Assembly (NCBI RefSeq): GCF_024679245.1
Contig: NC_090189.1
Coordinates: 37,401,889-37,465,888 of the forward strand
From: Pseudorasbora parva
Lineage: Eukaryota; Chordata; Actinopteri; Cypriniformes; Gobionidae
Length of the DNA stretch: 64,000 bases
Direction of reading: 5' to 3'
In this document: positions 47,800 through 58,983 of the stretch, piece after piece
Layout: each line of letters begins with the position of its first letter
Numbering within the stretch: the first letter of the stretch is position 1
The notes under the pieces: generated by a model
Told to the model about the DNA's origin: nothing
The model's input: the letters and a program-made list of their open reading frames with translations, nothing else
Database searches by the model: none
Made by a program: the position numbers and the translations under genes

Positions 47800-48480
47800 C
47801 GCAGACCCCGCGATTCAAGCCGTGGTCGAGCCCTCTGTAAGAAGCAGTGTCAGTCACGTGCTTCTCGCTGAGGCATTGAGACTGTTAAAGGAGAGAGCGG
47901 CGGAAACAGTACACCCGACGCTAGCGAGTCAGGTTTTTACTGTCGCTAATTCCTCATGCCGAAAATGGGTGGCGGTCTCAGGCCCATTTTCCAGGCATCT
48001 GAACAAAGCACTTATGACACGCTCGTTTCAAGGTGCTGACGGTGAAACAAATCCTCGCGCACATTCGCCCCGGGGATTGGGTTTTCTCAATAGATCTGAA
48101 AAACGCATACTTCACGTTACGATAACCCCCCACCCCCACTACAGGCCATTCTTGAGATTCGCCTTCGAGGGGCAGGCTTATCAGTACAGTCATTGTCATA
48201 GACTCAAGACTCAACGAGCGTCTTACGGCATAAGAACCACCACGTCTTGATAATGTACATAAAATCGCTAGGGCAGCCGAGATCAGACTCTCTTCACTGC
48301 ATGGCTAAGCATCTCCTTTTATGGGCAGAGCACAATCTGAGCTCCCTAAGGGCGGCTTACGTGCCAGGTATTCTGAATCAGGGTCCGGACATGTTATCCA
48401 GAGGACCCATGTCCCCAGGGGGATGGTCCCTTTACCCGCAAACGAGTCAGCTCGCACAGCACACGCTGCCCAATATTTTT
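47800..48480 (+). pseudogene. DIRS reverse transcriptase/RNase H remnants, internal deletion
   Basis: Short blocks in shifting frames identify the RT: a GGLRPI-type block near 47965, GDWVFSIDLKNAYF at about 48073-48114 and PFLRFAFEGQAYQYS at about 48148-48192. Sequence then passes directly to the RNase H end: a YINRQGG-like remnant and then LHCMAKHLLLWAEHNLSSLR and ILNQGPDMLSRGP (about 48290-48415). The RT active-site box (YLDD-type) and thumb are missing, so a several-hundred-base deletion lies near 48195. Confidence 0.75.
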
Positions 48481-48749
48481 TCTGCAAACGCAGGGATGCC
48501 CTGGCCCATGTTGGCCCAGACTCCCTCTGTATGTTCCCTCCGATCGCGATCCAGCTGCAAGCCTGTGCTTTTTAATAGCCCCACTTTGGAAGAACCGCAC
48601 ATGGTTCTCCAAACTGTTTCAGCTGTCAGACACAGCCCCATGGCCTATTCTGCCAATGAAAGGGAAGGTCTGGCATCCCAATCCCGAGCTGTGGGCCCTC
48701 CACGTATGGCCCATCAACGGTATCCGGGAACCTTTCTGACAAGTTATGA

Positions 48750-49700
48750 ACACTATTTCGGAAGCTAGAGCCCCTGCTATCTGGCAGCTCTGCTTTGAAG
48801 TGGTCAGTGGTTTTCTAACCAATGTGCTACGCGAAACATCGACGCACACTCATGCGAACTGGCGGAACTGCTCGCTTTCTCCAAGAGCTAATGGATGCGG
48901 GTCGTCCCCCCTCCATACTCGGGGTGTGTGTCTCCGCCATAGCAGCTAGCCACGCTCCGATCGCGGCACATTCACTAGGGAAAAGTGATCTTATTGTGTG
49001 TTTTCTTAAAGGGGCCAGGAGATTCAGCCCGCCTTGCCCCTACCTCGGTCCCTATTTGGGACCTCGCCATGGTTTTGGAGGCCGTGAAGGGTTCCCCCTC
49101 CTAACCACTTCAGAACACGAGCTTGAAGCACATATCACTCAAAACCGTTTTTCTGCTGGCTGTGGCCTCGGTTAACCGAGTGGGTGGCTTACCTGCACTC
49201 TCCGTGAGCCCTTCCTGTCTTGAGTTTGGGTCCAGCAACTTCAAGGTTGTGCTCAAACCGAGGCATGGTTTTATGCTGAAAGTGCTATCAACCCCTTCAG
49301 TATGCAGGTCTTTTCACTGCTTAACCCGCGTCTCAGAGAGAATAAGACGCAAACCTATTCTGCCCAGTCAGAGCATTGAGATTGTATCTAGAGCGCTCCG
49401 CCCCCTTCAGGCAGTCGGATCAGCTCTTCATTGCTTCTGTGGCCGCACTAAAGTTTGTGCTGTCATGAAACAGTCTCTCACACTGGATAGTGGATGCAGT
49501 CCCACTAGCATATAGGTCTAGGACCTAACCTGTCCTACAGGCATTTAAGCCCACTCCTCTAGAGGCATGGCCTCATCTTGGGCTTGGTCGTGTGACATTT
49601 CTTTGGAAGATATCTGTGCGGCGGCAGGCTGGGCCTCTCCGTCCACTTTTATCAGATTCTACAAGTTGGAGGTTCCAGCTCTACAAGCAGGGCTTCTCTC
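48750..49700 (+). pseudogene. DIRS tyrosine recombinase
   Basis: The N-terminal SAM-like part is at about 48840-49010 (LQELMDAGRPPSILGVCVSA, then HSLGKSDLIVCFLKGARR). The catalytic region follows: the first Arg in VASVNRVGGLPALSVSP (about 49150-49210), the H-x-x-R box as AHSSRGMASSWAW (His codon 49552, Arg codon 49561) and the nucleophile Tyr in FIRFYKLEVPAL (codon 49660-49662). The GWASPSTF block precedes it. The last boxes are in one frame from 49549 onwards; upstream parts are in other frames, so several indels inactivate the gene. The family joins circular cDNA to the genome. Confidence 0.85.
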
Positions 49701-49949
49701 CATCTAGGCTCTATCTTGACCCTGGCAAACAGATTGCCTTACGTTTTGGCCTGTACACATTAGTCCTTAAGCACTATTCATTCATCATAAGATCCGACTA
49801 TGTCCGATCAGCTGTTCAAACGAACCGACTCTTCCGGTTCTTCATTCCCCTTATAAGCCGCCTCTGTCGGTCTATCGGGGGTTTATTAACATGTGCTTTG
49901 GGTATACTGGGTCAGTCAGCACACACGGCGCTTTACATTGTGTTCCCAT

Positions 49950-50045
49950 ACGTAATACGAGGAACCTCTCTCGAAAGGGAACGTACTCGGTTACTTTCGT
50001 AACCTCGGTTCCCTGAGAGAGAGGAACGAGTATTACGTTCCGTGC
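49950..50045. repeat. DIRS internal complementary region
   Basis: 49956-49981 is the complement of the left terminus (start GTTCCCTTTCGAGAGAGG), and 49982-50037 the complement of the right terminus (ending AAAGTAACCGAGTACG), joined head to tail. This circle-junction template, used in DIRS replication to restore ends, is a hallmark of the order. Confidence 0.9.
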
Positions 50046-50088
50046 CGTGTTTATGCTTCTCAGGTATCGCTTCAGTCGATCTTAAAAC

Positions 50089-50404
50089 CTGACACCTATG
50101 GCGAATTAGGGTCTTATATAGCCTCCTGTATGCAAATATAAGCACCTTTTTCGGCGGGCTTCTGGAACGCCCCCCATTGGTTCGTTCCTCTCAGCCGCCT
50201 CACCATAGGTTCCTGCAGTTGCCGCGGCCCGGCCAATCAGAGCGCTCTTCGCGCTGGGCTATTGCCGTGCAGCTCACTGCGCTTTACATAGATACCTTTA
50301 TTAAAAGTTTTGCTTCACATTCTCGAGAAAAGGAGTTTTTCCCATACGTAATACTCGTTCCTCTCTCTCAGGGAACCGAGGTTACGAAAGTAACCGAGTA
50401 CGTT
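50089..50404 (-). repeat. DIRS right inverted terminal repeat
   Basis: Inverse of the left repeat, with an extra outer extension (GAACCGAGGTTACGAAAGTA) absent on the left; both ends are represented in the internal complementary region. Confidence 0.85.
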
Positions 50405-50447
50405 TACTGGTTTGCATGTAAACGGGGAAAACTGATTTATTCAATAA

Positions 50448-51309
50448 AGCCTAGTTCAGACTGCACGATTTTCAAACTCGTCGGGTCTCTGCTCTATTCA
50501 CACTGCATGACTATCTGGGGTATCATTCAGTCACTGCTGTGTTCACACTGCACGATGGTTTGACTACAGAGGAGTTCACACTGCATGACTGAACAAGAGG
50601 AAGAATCGCCGACAACTCTCTCTCCGGTGCGCAAAACTACGTTTCCCAACTACACGTGCGATGTGCCGAGTAAACAACGCGAGATCACACGTGTGTTAGA
50701 CCGGAGTTCTCGCGCGAGACTTTGAATTGTTATTTAAAATGATAAACTGCACAACGTTTGCTTCAAACTGTATGTGCGCTGGTTTGTGGAGAAAAAGAAA
50801 AAAGATTATGGCGGAAGAAATTGTTGGAGAGACAGGATTGTGTTCTGCAAAGACAGTTTGAGGTAAATAAACAATTTTGTAATGTGCTACTGCTGTGGCT
50901 GGATGTGCAAATGTTTGGGCTTTGTTTCTGTTTGATAGAATTGTAAATATATCTATTAAAATACTTATATTCTGCTCTATAACTCCTCTCTGAACGTCCT
51001 GCTGCCCTGTATCTCAGTCTTTCATTGGCTGTCGGTCATCGCCGATGTAATTTTCAGTCAGAACGCAGTTCACACAGCAGGAGTTTGAATCGCCGACAGG
51101 TCCAGATATTTAGCATGCCAAATATCTCACCGGCGTCGGTGACTCGTTGGCGATTCTCTCTGATCGCGTCTTCGATTATTCACATTGCGTGATTGTCACT
51201 CGCTTGCACGAGCACCGATTTGCCTGTGATCTCGGGCATTTGTCGGCGATTTCGGAAAACCTGTCGGCGACTCAAAATCGGGGAAAAATCGGGCAGTGTG
51301 AACTAGGCT
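50448..51309. mobile_element. Harbinger-like non-autonomous element
   Basis: TAA flanks at 50445-50447 and 51310-51312 fit the 3-bp TWA duplication of PIF/Harbinger. The ends AGCCTAGTTCAGACTGC and GCAGTGTGAACTAGGCT are inverted repeats with one mismatch. Motifs TTCACACTGCA and CGCCGAC recur in the interior in both orientations. No transposase. Confidence 0.7.
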
Positions 51310-51312
51310 TAA

Positions 51313-52210
51313 GCTGATTTTTTTGAGTTATCAGCTTCCTGTTTTGCATGTAAACGCACCCATTGTTTCAACGATTGCTTGTTATTGTTGTGTAGTAAAG
51401 TGATCACCAGCAGAACATTTTGAGATTAAACACAGATATCAGATACCAGTCTAAAGTGAATGTATACAGACAGAAAAATACAATTCAAAAAGATCAGATC
51501 TGTGCATTAAGACTTGCAGTGTAATCGCAGCTTTAGTGTAAGGCAGGTTAGTTAAAGTTAATTACACTGACCTGTTTACAGCTATGCAGAATAAATAACG
51601 TATCATTTTGTGTAAAAGTATAGGCCCATTTGATTAAAGAAGTTGAACTTGAGTTGCTTTTCATTTTGAACAAAATGTAATAAGGCATGAGACAATGATG
51701 AACTTAAAGCTTGTTGGTGTTGTTGAGACAAGCATTTACCGATAATGATGATTAATGTTGAGGACGGTTGATCTGCAACTCACACAAAGATCAGGTCTGT
51801 AGATAATTATCTATCTGGTCTGTTTTGTTATTGAAAGTACCCTCTCACAAGCCAGCTCATGTCCCTGGGATTCACCTCTGAGGTTTGTTACTGCAGAAGT
51901 GACTCAGCGATCAAATCACACCATCTGAACAAAAAAGAAATTTGACTCTTTGAAAGTTGAACTTTGTAGTCTTGACCCTTAAATTAACATTCCACCTTTC
52001 CACTTTTTTATATAAAACAATAACTAGGTATTAATTAGGTATAAACCGACCAAATGGCAAAACTGATATCCAACTAAAGCCAGGGAGGCTATCCTATAAT
52101 CCTAAAACCATTCCAGTGCACTAAAACATGTATTTTATCTTGTAATGTTTTTTACTTCTATAATCTGTAACTATATAGTATACCTTTAGTGTTTTTATAT
52201 ATATTTATAT
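51313..52210. other. No gene seen
   Basis: AT-rich DNA without repeat ends or coding domains. Confidence 0.4.
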
Positions 52211-52213
52211 ATA

Positions 52214-53029
52214 CAGTACAGGCCAAAAGTTTGGACACATTACTATTTGTAATGTTTTTGAAAGAAGTTTCTTCTGCTTATCAAGCCTGCATTTATTTGA
52301 TCAAAAATACAAAACCAAATGTAATATTGTGATATATTATTATAATTTAAAATATTTAGTTTTGTATTTATTATACTTTAAATTATAATTTAATTCTGTG
52401 ATGCAAAGCTGAATTTTCAGGATCGTTCCTCCAGTCTTCAGTGTCACATGATCCTTCAGAAATCATTCTTATATGATGATTCATTATGAGTGTTGGAAAC
52501 AGTTCTGCTGTTATATATCTCCTTTACTATCATTTTTTAAATCAATTTACACATCCTTCCTCAATAAAATTATTGATTTATTTCAAAAAAAGAAAGAAAA
52601 AATGACTGACCCAAAATTACTGACCAGTAGTGTCTATTGCTGTTACAAAAGATTTACATTTTTAAACATTTTTACTTTTTATTCATCAAAGTATTATAAA
52701 AAAAGTATCACAGGTTATGACAAATATTAAGCAGCAGAACTGTTTCCAACTTTGAAAATGAATCATCATATGAGAATGATTTCTGAAGGATCATGTGACA
52801 CTAAAGACTGGAGGAATTATACTGAAAATTCAGCTTTGCATCACAGAAATAAATGATCATTTAAAGTATAATAAATTGAAAACCAATTATTTTAAATTGT
52901 AATAATATATCACAATAAAAATAAATAAAAAAAGTGTATTTTTCATCAAATAAATGCAGGCTTGATGAGCAGAAGAAACTTTTTTCAAAAACATTACAAA
53001 TAGTAATGTGTCCAAACTTTTGACCTCTT
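52214..53029. mobile_element. Foldback Tc1-type element with about 300-bp arms
   Basis: TA at 52212-52213 is followed by CAGTACAGGCCAAAAGTTTG. Arms 52240-52475 and 52760-53020 are inverted copies (GCTGAATTTTCAGGATC and its partner). The right tip is eroded after AAACTTTTGACC. No transposase. Confidence 0.75.
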
Positions 53030-53174
53030 AAATTCCCTAAAACTCTGTTATTTTTCAGCCATTTCCTAAAATCATTTAAGTTCTTTTTTTTCCTTCTCAT
53101 TAATGTACACACAGCACTCCACATTGACAGAAAAACACAGAATTGTTTACATTTTTGCAGATTTATTAAAAAAG

Positions 53175-53385
53175 AAATGTTTTGGGCAATGTTCTGCTGG
53201 GAAACCTTGGGTCCTGCCATGTGGAGGTTACTTTGACACGTACCCCGTACCTAAGCATTGTTGCAGACCATCATGTACATCCTTTAATGGAAACGGTATT
53301 CCCTGGCGGTGGTCTCTTTCAGCAGGTAATGCACCCTGTCACAAAGCGTTAGTCATAATGTTATGCCTGATTGGTGTATTTATTT
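53175..53385 (+). mobile_element. Internally deleted Tc1-like element (copy 3)
   Basis: GGGCAATGTTCTGCTGGGAA, then CCTTGGGTCCTGCCATGTGG, match 2820-2870 and 19630-19680. The end GTCATAATGTTATGCCTGAT is the complement of the tip at 18910-18930. Only part of the catalytic domain and the right end remain. Confidence 0.75.
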
Positions 53386-53389
53386 ATTT

Positions 53390-54510
53390 ATCTATCTAAT
53401 TTTATTATAATTAATGCTGATGTGGAGGTGTCACTGCAGGACACTATGTACACATGACTAAACAAACTGAATTGATTATAGTATGTAATAATGAAAATCT
53501 CAAAATGTCCTTTTTGTTACGGTCCTGATTTTCAACATTTTCAAGGATTGCCCAATTAGAAGCAAAGAAATGGTGAGTCATTGCCATTAGGTAAAAAAAT
53601 ATATAATTCTGGTTAGCATGACCCAATTAGAACATCCTGCTAATTTCATAATTATTCAGGTGGAGAGAATGTCTCCATTGATGGTCAAAGGTGGACAAAA
53701 TACAGTCTCTAATATATTTATAATATTATTGTAAATGTTTTACTAGTCACACATTAATTTATTGAGGCCTCTTAAAAGCATGGACTTCTTATACATTTTT
53801 GCGTCCAAGTCCACATTTTATATTTCCATGTTCACTTCTTTAACGTCTCAAAACTATAAAATATTAAGGTTAGTGGTCGATCATTTTTTTTTCATTGGCT
53901 GCAAAACTTATTACAGTTGACCCCCCTGAAATTTGAAATATGCTATTTGGTTAAATCCTTAATAAAAGCACATTTATTTAACCAAAACCACACGAAAACA
54001 TAAAAACTGTTGGCTGAAACCTCTAACAATGAATAAACAGGCAGGACAAATCAGCTCAAAAATACACTCAATTAAAACATTTAAAGCTAATCATATTGTT
54101 TAATCAAATTAGATATGATTAAGCTAAACAAATATGATCCTTTAATGTTTTCACACAAAACAGACATACAGTGTGTCTAAAATGAGTTGCGTGGTACAGC
54201 CTGTGTCATTGATGATTTCTAATTATTCATTATTTGCTCGTTATCAAATGGCTTTTACGCAAGGCAGATTCACTGCAAAAACATCCCCTCTGGAGCAAGC
54301 TTGGTTAGTTAGGGGCCTTGCCTATGGCACAATAATGACCGGGGATGAATCTAGGACATTTTGGTCACAAGTAACACATTTCCATTTGTCAACTACTCTT
54401 AGAGAAGAACATATTTCACCGTACAAGACTAAAACAAAGCAAATATTATGAAATATGACATTAAAAAGTGAATAAATCACTATTTTTTCCAAACGAGTGA
54501 TCAGCTAAGC
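53390..54510. other. No gene seen
   Basis: AT-rich unassigned DNA; the open frame at 54173-54451 has no recognisable domain. Confidence 0.4.
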
Positions 54511-54513
54511 ATA

Positions 54514-54650
54514 GATCCTGGGTCAGACGTAACAACCCAGTGTTTGGGTAGTTTTTGTGTAACCCAGATCCTGGGTCAGACATAACAACCCAGTGTTTGG
54601 GTAGTTTTTGTGTAACCCAGATCCTGGGTCAGACGTAACAACCAAGGAGT
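54514..54650. repeat. 53-bp tandem repeat, 2.6 copies
   Basis: Units start GATCCTGGGTCAGACGTAAC at 54514, 54567 and 54620, nearly identical. They contain the AACCCA/TGGGTT motif that also builds the palindrome at 56 kb. Confidence 0.9.
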
Positions 54651-54886
54651 TGACTTATTTATTGCAGGCTTTTTGCAACCTCTTCAGGAGAGAGCAGTGC
54701 AGCGCCGACAAATTGGTGCATGTCTTAGGTGAAAATATAGGTTTGTGTACATTTTATAAATTTGTGAATTCATGAATCAGCCCATTATGCTGGTTTAAAT
54801 AAATAACCCAATTTGCTTGGTAGAATCAACCCAACGTGTTCTGTCATATATTTTCCCAGCCCTTGGATTGGATTGGATTGTTTTAA

Positions 54887-55904
54887 ATCAGCACTAGGTA
54901 ACTTTTCAACCTTCATAATATATTTTTAAGACTCTTGTGATGATAAATCGACTTCCAATAGGTTGAATGACACGTCTGCCATAGCCTGATGGGGTCTGTA
55001 TCGTTTTTAATCGTACTTTTAAACTTCGGGTTTCGGGTAGTAACCCGAGAACAAAAAGAACTACAAAATTCGACTGCTTTACGGCATATACGTCACTTCC
55101 ACCAACACCCACACTTCCTTAAATTCAGACGTGCGAGCCCAACTTTGTTCGTCGGATAATATAGTCATGTCCGAAGCAGCACAGACAAATAAGAAAGAAA
55201 AGGTTTTGTTGGAGGAAAGCAATAAGAGGAAACGATAAAGTGATGGGATTAAAGGCAGGACGAGGATCAACATGTGACCAGCGTTTGCTCGTTGGCGTGA
55301 GCTGAAGGAGGCGTGCCCGACCGATGCTGTCAGGCTTGTTATGGTGATTACCTACCACTCAAACATTGAACTGAAGTATCATATAGATTCTGTAAAATGG
55401 TAACCAATAGACTACTATAATGACGCTGGCTTGTAAACGTGAGCATCGTGATTATTTGGTGTTTGAAAAAAATAAAACCCATGAAATTATATTCATATGA
55501 CATGCTGAAACATATGCCACTGACTGTAACGTTACCTGGGATGAAGACATTTCACACGCAACGCCAGAAGAACTCGAACTCCTCTTGCAGTGTTCAGGGG
55601 AACGGTTAGTGCTGCACCGACCCGCGGCGCCACTTTTATGAAGTTATTTGGCTCGCCCTGCACCACTGTATATATTTTTACACCCCGTCGCGCACCCGCG
55701 ACCATTAAATAGACATACGGGGTCCGCGGGTTATGAGACGACCCACGCATCACTAGTTCAGGACTATCAGGGTTGTCATGTCAACAAATGCACGCGCGAT
55801 AGCATCCCCTGTTGTAGGATGACAGATCTTACGACAGTAGTTGAGGACATTATTTTTTCCAAACTGTAGGGGGACCCCGAGAGCAAAAGTAGCCAAGTGC
55901 GGCT
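54887..55904 (+). mobile_element. TTAA-flanked element carrying a coding remnant
   Basis: TTAA at 54883-54886 and 55905-55908 bound ends ATCAGCACTAGGTAACTTTT and AAAAGTAGCCAAGTGCGGCT, inverted repeats with several mismatches. A broken frame with a KRKR patch and an AFARWRELKE motif is inside. Confidence 0.7.
55167..55340 (+). pseudogene. Coding remnant with KRKR patch and AFARWREL module
   Basis: The frame opens with MSEAAQTNKKEKVLLEESNK and RKR, stops at 55236-55238, continues in the same frame to GRTRINM, stops again at 55275-55277 and goes on as PAFARWRELKEACPTDAV. The layout parallels the frame at 34336-34773 in a TTAA element with different ends. Both stops are in one frame, so the coding remnant decayed by substitutions. 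Function unknown. Confidence 0.5.
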
Positions 55905-55974
55905 TTAAAAACAGTGGGGGTTTTTTGTCTTTGTGTGTGCATATGTGTGTGTGTGTGTGCTGATCTATGTGTTT

Positions 55975-56255
55975 ATTTATCATAGAGCGACAATGTTGGC
56001 AGTCCAGTATTATAGTTTATAGTATGTCATTATACACTATAAAAAATGCTGGGTTAAAAACATCTCAAGTTGGGTTGAAAATGGACAAACCCAGAAATTG
56101 GGTTGTTCGAACCCACAGTGAATGGACCCATTTCTGGGTTTGTCCATTTTCAACCCAACTTGAGTTGTTTTTAACCCAGCTTTCTTTAGAGTGTATAATG
56201 ACATACTATAAACTATAATACTGGACTTGCCAACATTGTCGCTCTATGATAAATT
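55975..56255. repeat. 281-bp near-perfect palindrome
   Basis: 55975-56110 and 56120-56255 are inverted copies, with tips ATTTATCATAGAGCG and its complement and inner arms CAAGTTGGGTTGAAAATGG and its complement around a centre near 56115. The inner part (AACCCA/TGGGTT) looks like a short mobile repeat; the outer arms extend beyond it. Confidence 0.85.
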
Positions 56256-56355
56256 AAAATAAGCTGATAACATCACTGTTTTCTCTAGAACGACTGTACA
56301 GCCAAATCAAATTTTGTTGCAATATTATCCTGTTTAACTGCTTTGACACAATCGT

Positions 56356-56359
<4 letters not shown>

Positions 56360-56431
<72 letters not shown>
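56360..56431. repeat. (TA)n microsatellite
   Basis: About 36 TA units, followed at 56448-56483 by (TGAT)n. Confidence 0.95.
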
Positions 56432-56433
<2 letters not shown>

Positions 56434-56447
56434 CTATATTAATAAAG

Positions 56448-56483
<36 letters not shown>

Positions 56484-56484
<1 letters not shown>

Positions 56485-56650
56485 ATGGGTATGACACAGG
56501 TATTACAAGGAGAGGGTGAAATATGAGGACATTGGCCATGTTCCCACTTTTCAAAATGCTTATAAATCACACAGGAGGAGTTTTTTGAGAAAGTAAAAAT
56601 GCAGAATGTTTCCTGTGATGGGTCGGTTTAGGGGCTGTGTGTGTGTGTGT

Positions 56651-56706
<56 letters not shown>

Positions 56707-56820
56707 TGGGTAGGTTTAGGGGCAGGGGCAGTGTAAGGGGATAGAAAATATGGTTTGTACAGTATAAAAACCATTACGCCTATGGAATGTCCCCATATGT
56801 CACAAAAACAAACGTGTGTG
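56484..56820 (+). repeat. Dispersed cyprinid repeat with (GT)n
   Basis: Inverse partner of 20640-20940. It contains GATGGGTCGGTTTAGGGGC, a (GT)n tract (about 56636-56704) and ACCATTACGCCTATGGAATG. Confidence 0.75.
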
Positions 56821-56824
56821 TGTG

Positions 56825-57592
56825 TGTGTGCAACTGTTGTTCCGTGTGTATGTGTGTGTGCGCTACCCAGGCTAGAAAGTGCTGGATGGTGCATTTTTGT
56901 AGCCCAAAACCTGGAAATGAGTTCTGGTTCCATCCTGGTTACTGAAGTCAATGTGTTTTTCGTTAAAAGCCTGAAAAAAAAAGGTCTGTGGTAAACTCAA
57001 GTGAAAGATATTTTCATGTTTTATTCTACGACACAAAATAGATCAGTTATACGTCCTTGTGATTTTTTTAAAGCTTATACTTGTCTTGTAAAAGGGGGTT
57101 GCTAACATGTGGCTAAATGGGACATTGAACATCTAAACTTCACAGAGTTCACAGTCGTGCTCTTACAAACTATTCTTACAAACTTTCAGGGAAAATGTTT
57201 TTAATTAAAGACTGAAGGAGTTGTCGAAGCTTAATGGTGGTGGCGTTGAAGATCATGCGGCCGTGCTGTGGTTCGTTTACAACCTACCTTTAGCTTGTCG
57301 CTTTGTAACGCTTCAATATTCATAAAAGAAGTGTGTCTGTGAAGATTATCACGATGAACAAAACATTCAAGTATCATAAGATTTTGTTGGTCATAGAGTG
57401 CATTTTCTGCAATAATCCAAAAGCCAGTGTAAAAATCCTATTAGGTTTTTGTCGAGGGAACCACAGTGATACAGTAAATGTAAACTTCCTTTACCTTTTT
57501 TTATACTTTCATTTTTTGAAGTGCTTTCACTTTAACAATAATCTGCTGAGAGTCTTCTTTAAAACAAGACCAAACTTAGGTCTATTTCTATA

Positions 57593-57691
<99 letters not shown>

Positions 57692-58325
57692 TATATGTTA
57701 TAACTTTGACTACATAATTACACCACAAGACATTTTTGGAGCAATTCAACTTTTATTGAAAATGTTTATATAACCACATAAAACTTGAACGCAAAGAGAA
57801 GCCTACATTTCTAAGAACTTGGTACATGCACTAGATTGTCTTTTCTTTATCATGGACACTATTATCATTGATCCAAAAGTGTGCAGCTATCTCATTTGTT
57901 CTCACAAAAGCTATCATATTTATGATTCACATAACAGCATAGTTGGTCGACATGAACATAGTGGATGGCGGTCTCACCAAAGCAGCAGCTCATTGAGTTC
58001 TGAATCGGCTTGGAGTCTATGCAACGAGTGCAACAATTAACTTAATGAAGAGCGGACGCATTAGGAAGTCACACTTAGTGCTCAAGTAACACAGATGCCT
58101 TGAATATTCATGTGCTGGCAGCTTACAGATTCATAATGCCTCGCGCCACTGAATACTAATAGCTGCATTTCCCGCCAAACGCAATATCAGCTTGTGCACG
58201 CTCGCACTCTAATCATGCTCATTGAGTTCATTATATGGTTCGCTCTTCTCACAGACAAAACATCTGCCATTTTGAAAGGCACAAAACAAGCCATACCTTT
58301 TGCTAAAACAAGTCACATAAGAGTT
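56825..58325. other. No gene seen; contains a long CA microsatellite
   Basis: Unassigned DNA. The only feature is (CA)n at 57594-57688, about 47 units, which yields artefactual His-Thr frames. Confidence 0.5.
57594..57688. repeat. (CA)n microsatellite
   Basis: About 47 uninterrupted CA units. Confidence 0.95.
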
Positions 58326-58328
58326 TAA

Positions 58329-58583
58329 GGTAACACTTTATTTTAGGGTCCCATTCTCACTATTAGCTTATTAGCATGCAGGACATTGGCGGTTTATTAG
58401 CACTTATAAAGCACATATTAATGCCTTATTCTGCATGACCTTAGACATATCTTAATCCTACCTAAAACCTGAATTTAACAACCTTACTTACTATTGATAA
58501 GCAGTAATTAGGAGTTTTTTGAGGCAAAAGTCAGTTAATCATTAGTAAATAGTGGGAATTGGACCCTAATCTACAGTGTGACC
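58329..58583. mobile_element. GGTAACACTTTA short repeat, near complete
   Basis: Starts GGTAACACTTTATTTTAGGG and ends CCTAATCTACAGTGTGACC, inverted tips with mismatches. Contains TATTAGCATGCAGGACATTG. Split copy of the same family at 32283-35180. Confidence 0.65.
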
Positions 58584-58914
58584 AAGTTTAATATTTACCC
58601 AGAGGAAATTGGTATTGCTTATCAGGGGGTTTTCCCCAGAGGGGAGGATATTTAAAAATAGCAGAAGTCTCCATTGGCGCTCACATATTCATTTTTATAG
58701 AGAAGCAATTGAGATATTGGAAATCTCAGTTTCTTGTTAAACTATAGGCTAATAGCATTATTAAAAATAATAATGCAAAAGTCATAGCTGGATTACCCTA
58801 TGTAAATCCAAATTTTGCACAACAACAACCACCACCACAACAACAAGCATTTTAAAAAGTAGCTTGTTGGTATAGTTAGCATACATGCTCTCAGGGCTAA
58901 TGCAACAAACAAAG

Positions 58915-58983
<69 letters not shown>

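Larger units (their letters stand above)
45428..50404 (+). mobile_element. DIRS-type tyrosine-recombinase retrotransposon
   Basis: The element has inverted terminal repeats (45428-45717 and 50089-50404), an internal complementary region near the right end, reverse transcriptase/RNase H remnants (about 47800-48480) and a tyrosine recombinase (about 48750-49700). GTT occurs at both edges (45428-45430 and 50402-50404), with no longer target duplication, as known for DIRS elements, which integrate as circles by site-specific recombination. The coding part is degenerate and RT is internally deleted. The nearly identical terminal repeats contrast with the eroded coding region. Confidence 0.9.

Noticed and set aside
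53103..53399. 98-residue protein
   Set aside because: It spans the deleted Tc1 copy and its flank.
57333..57773. 146-residue frame with His-Thr run
   Set aside because: The run is a CA microsatellite and the flanks show no domain.
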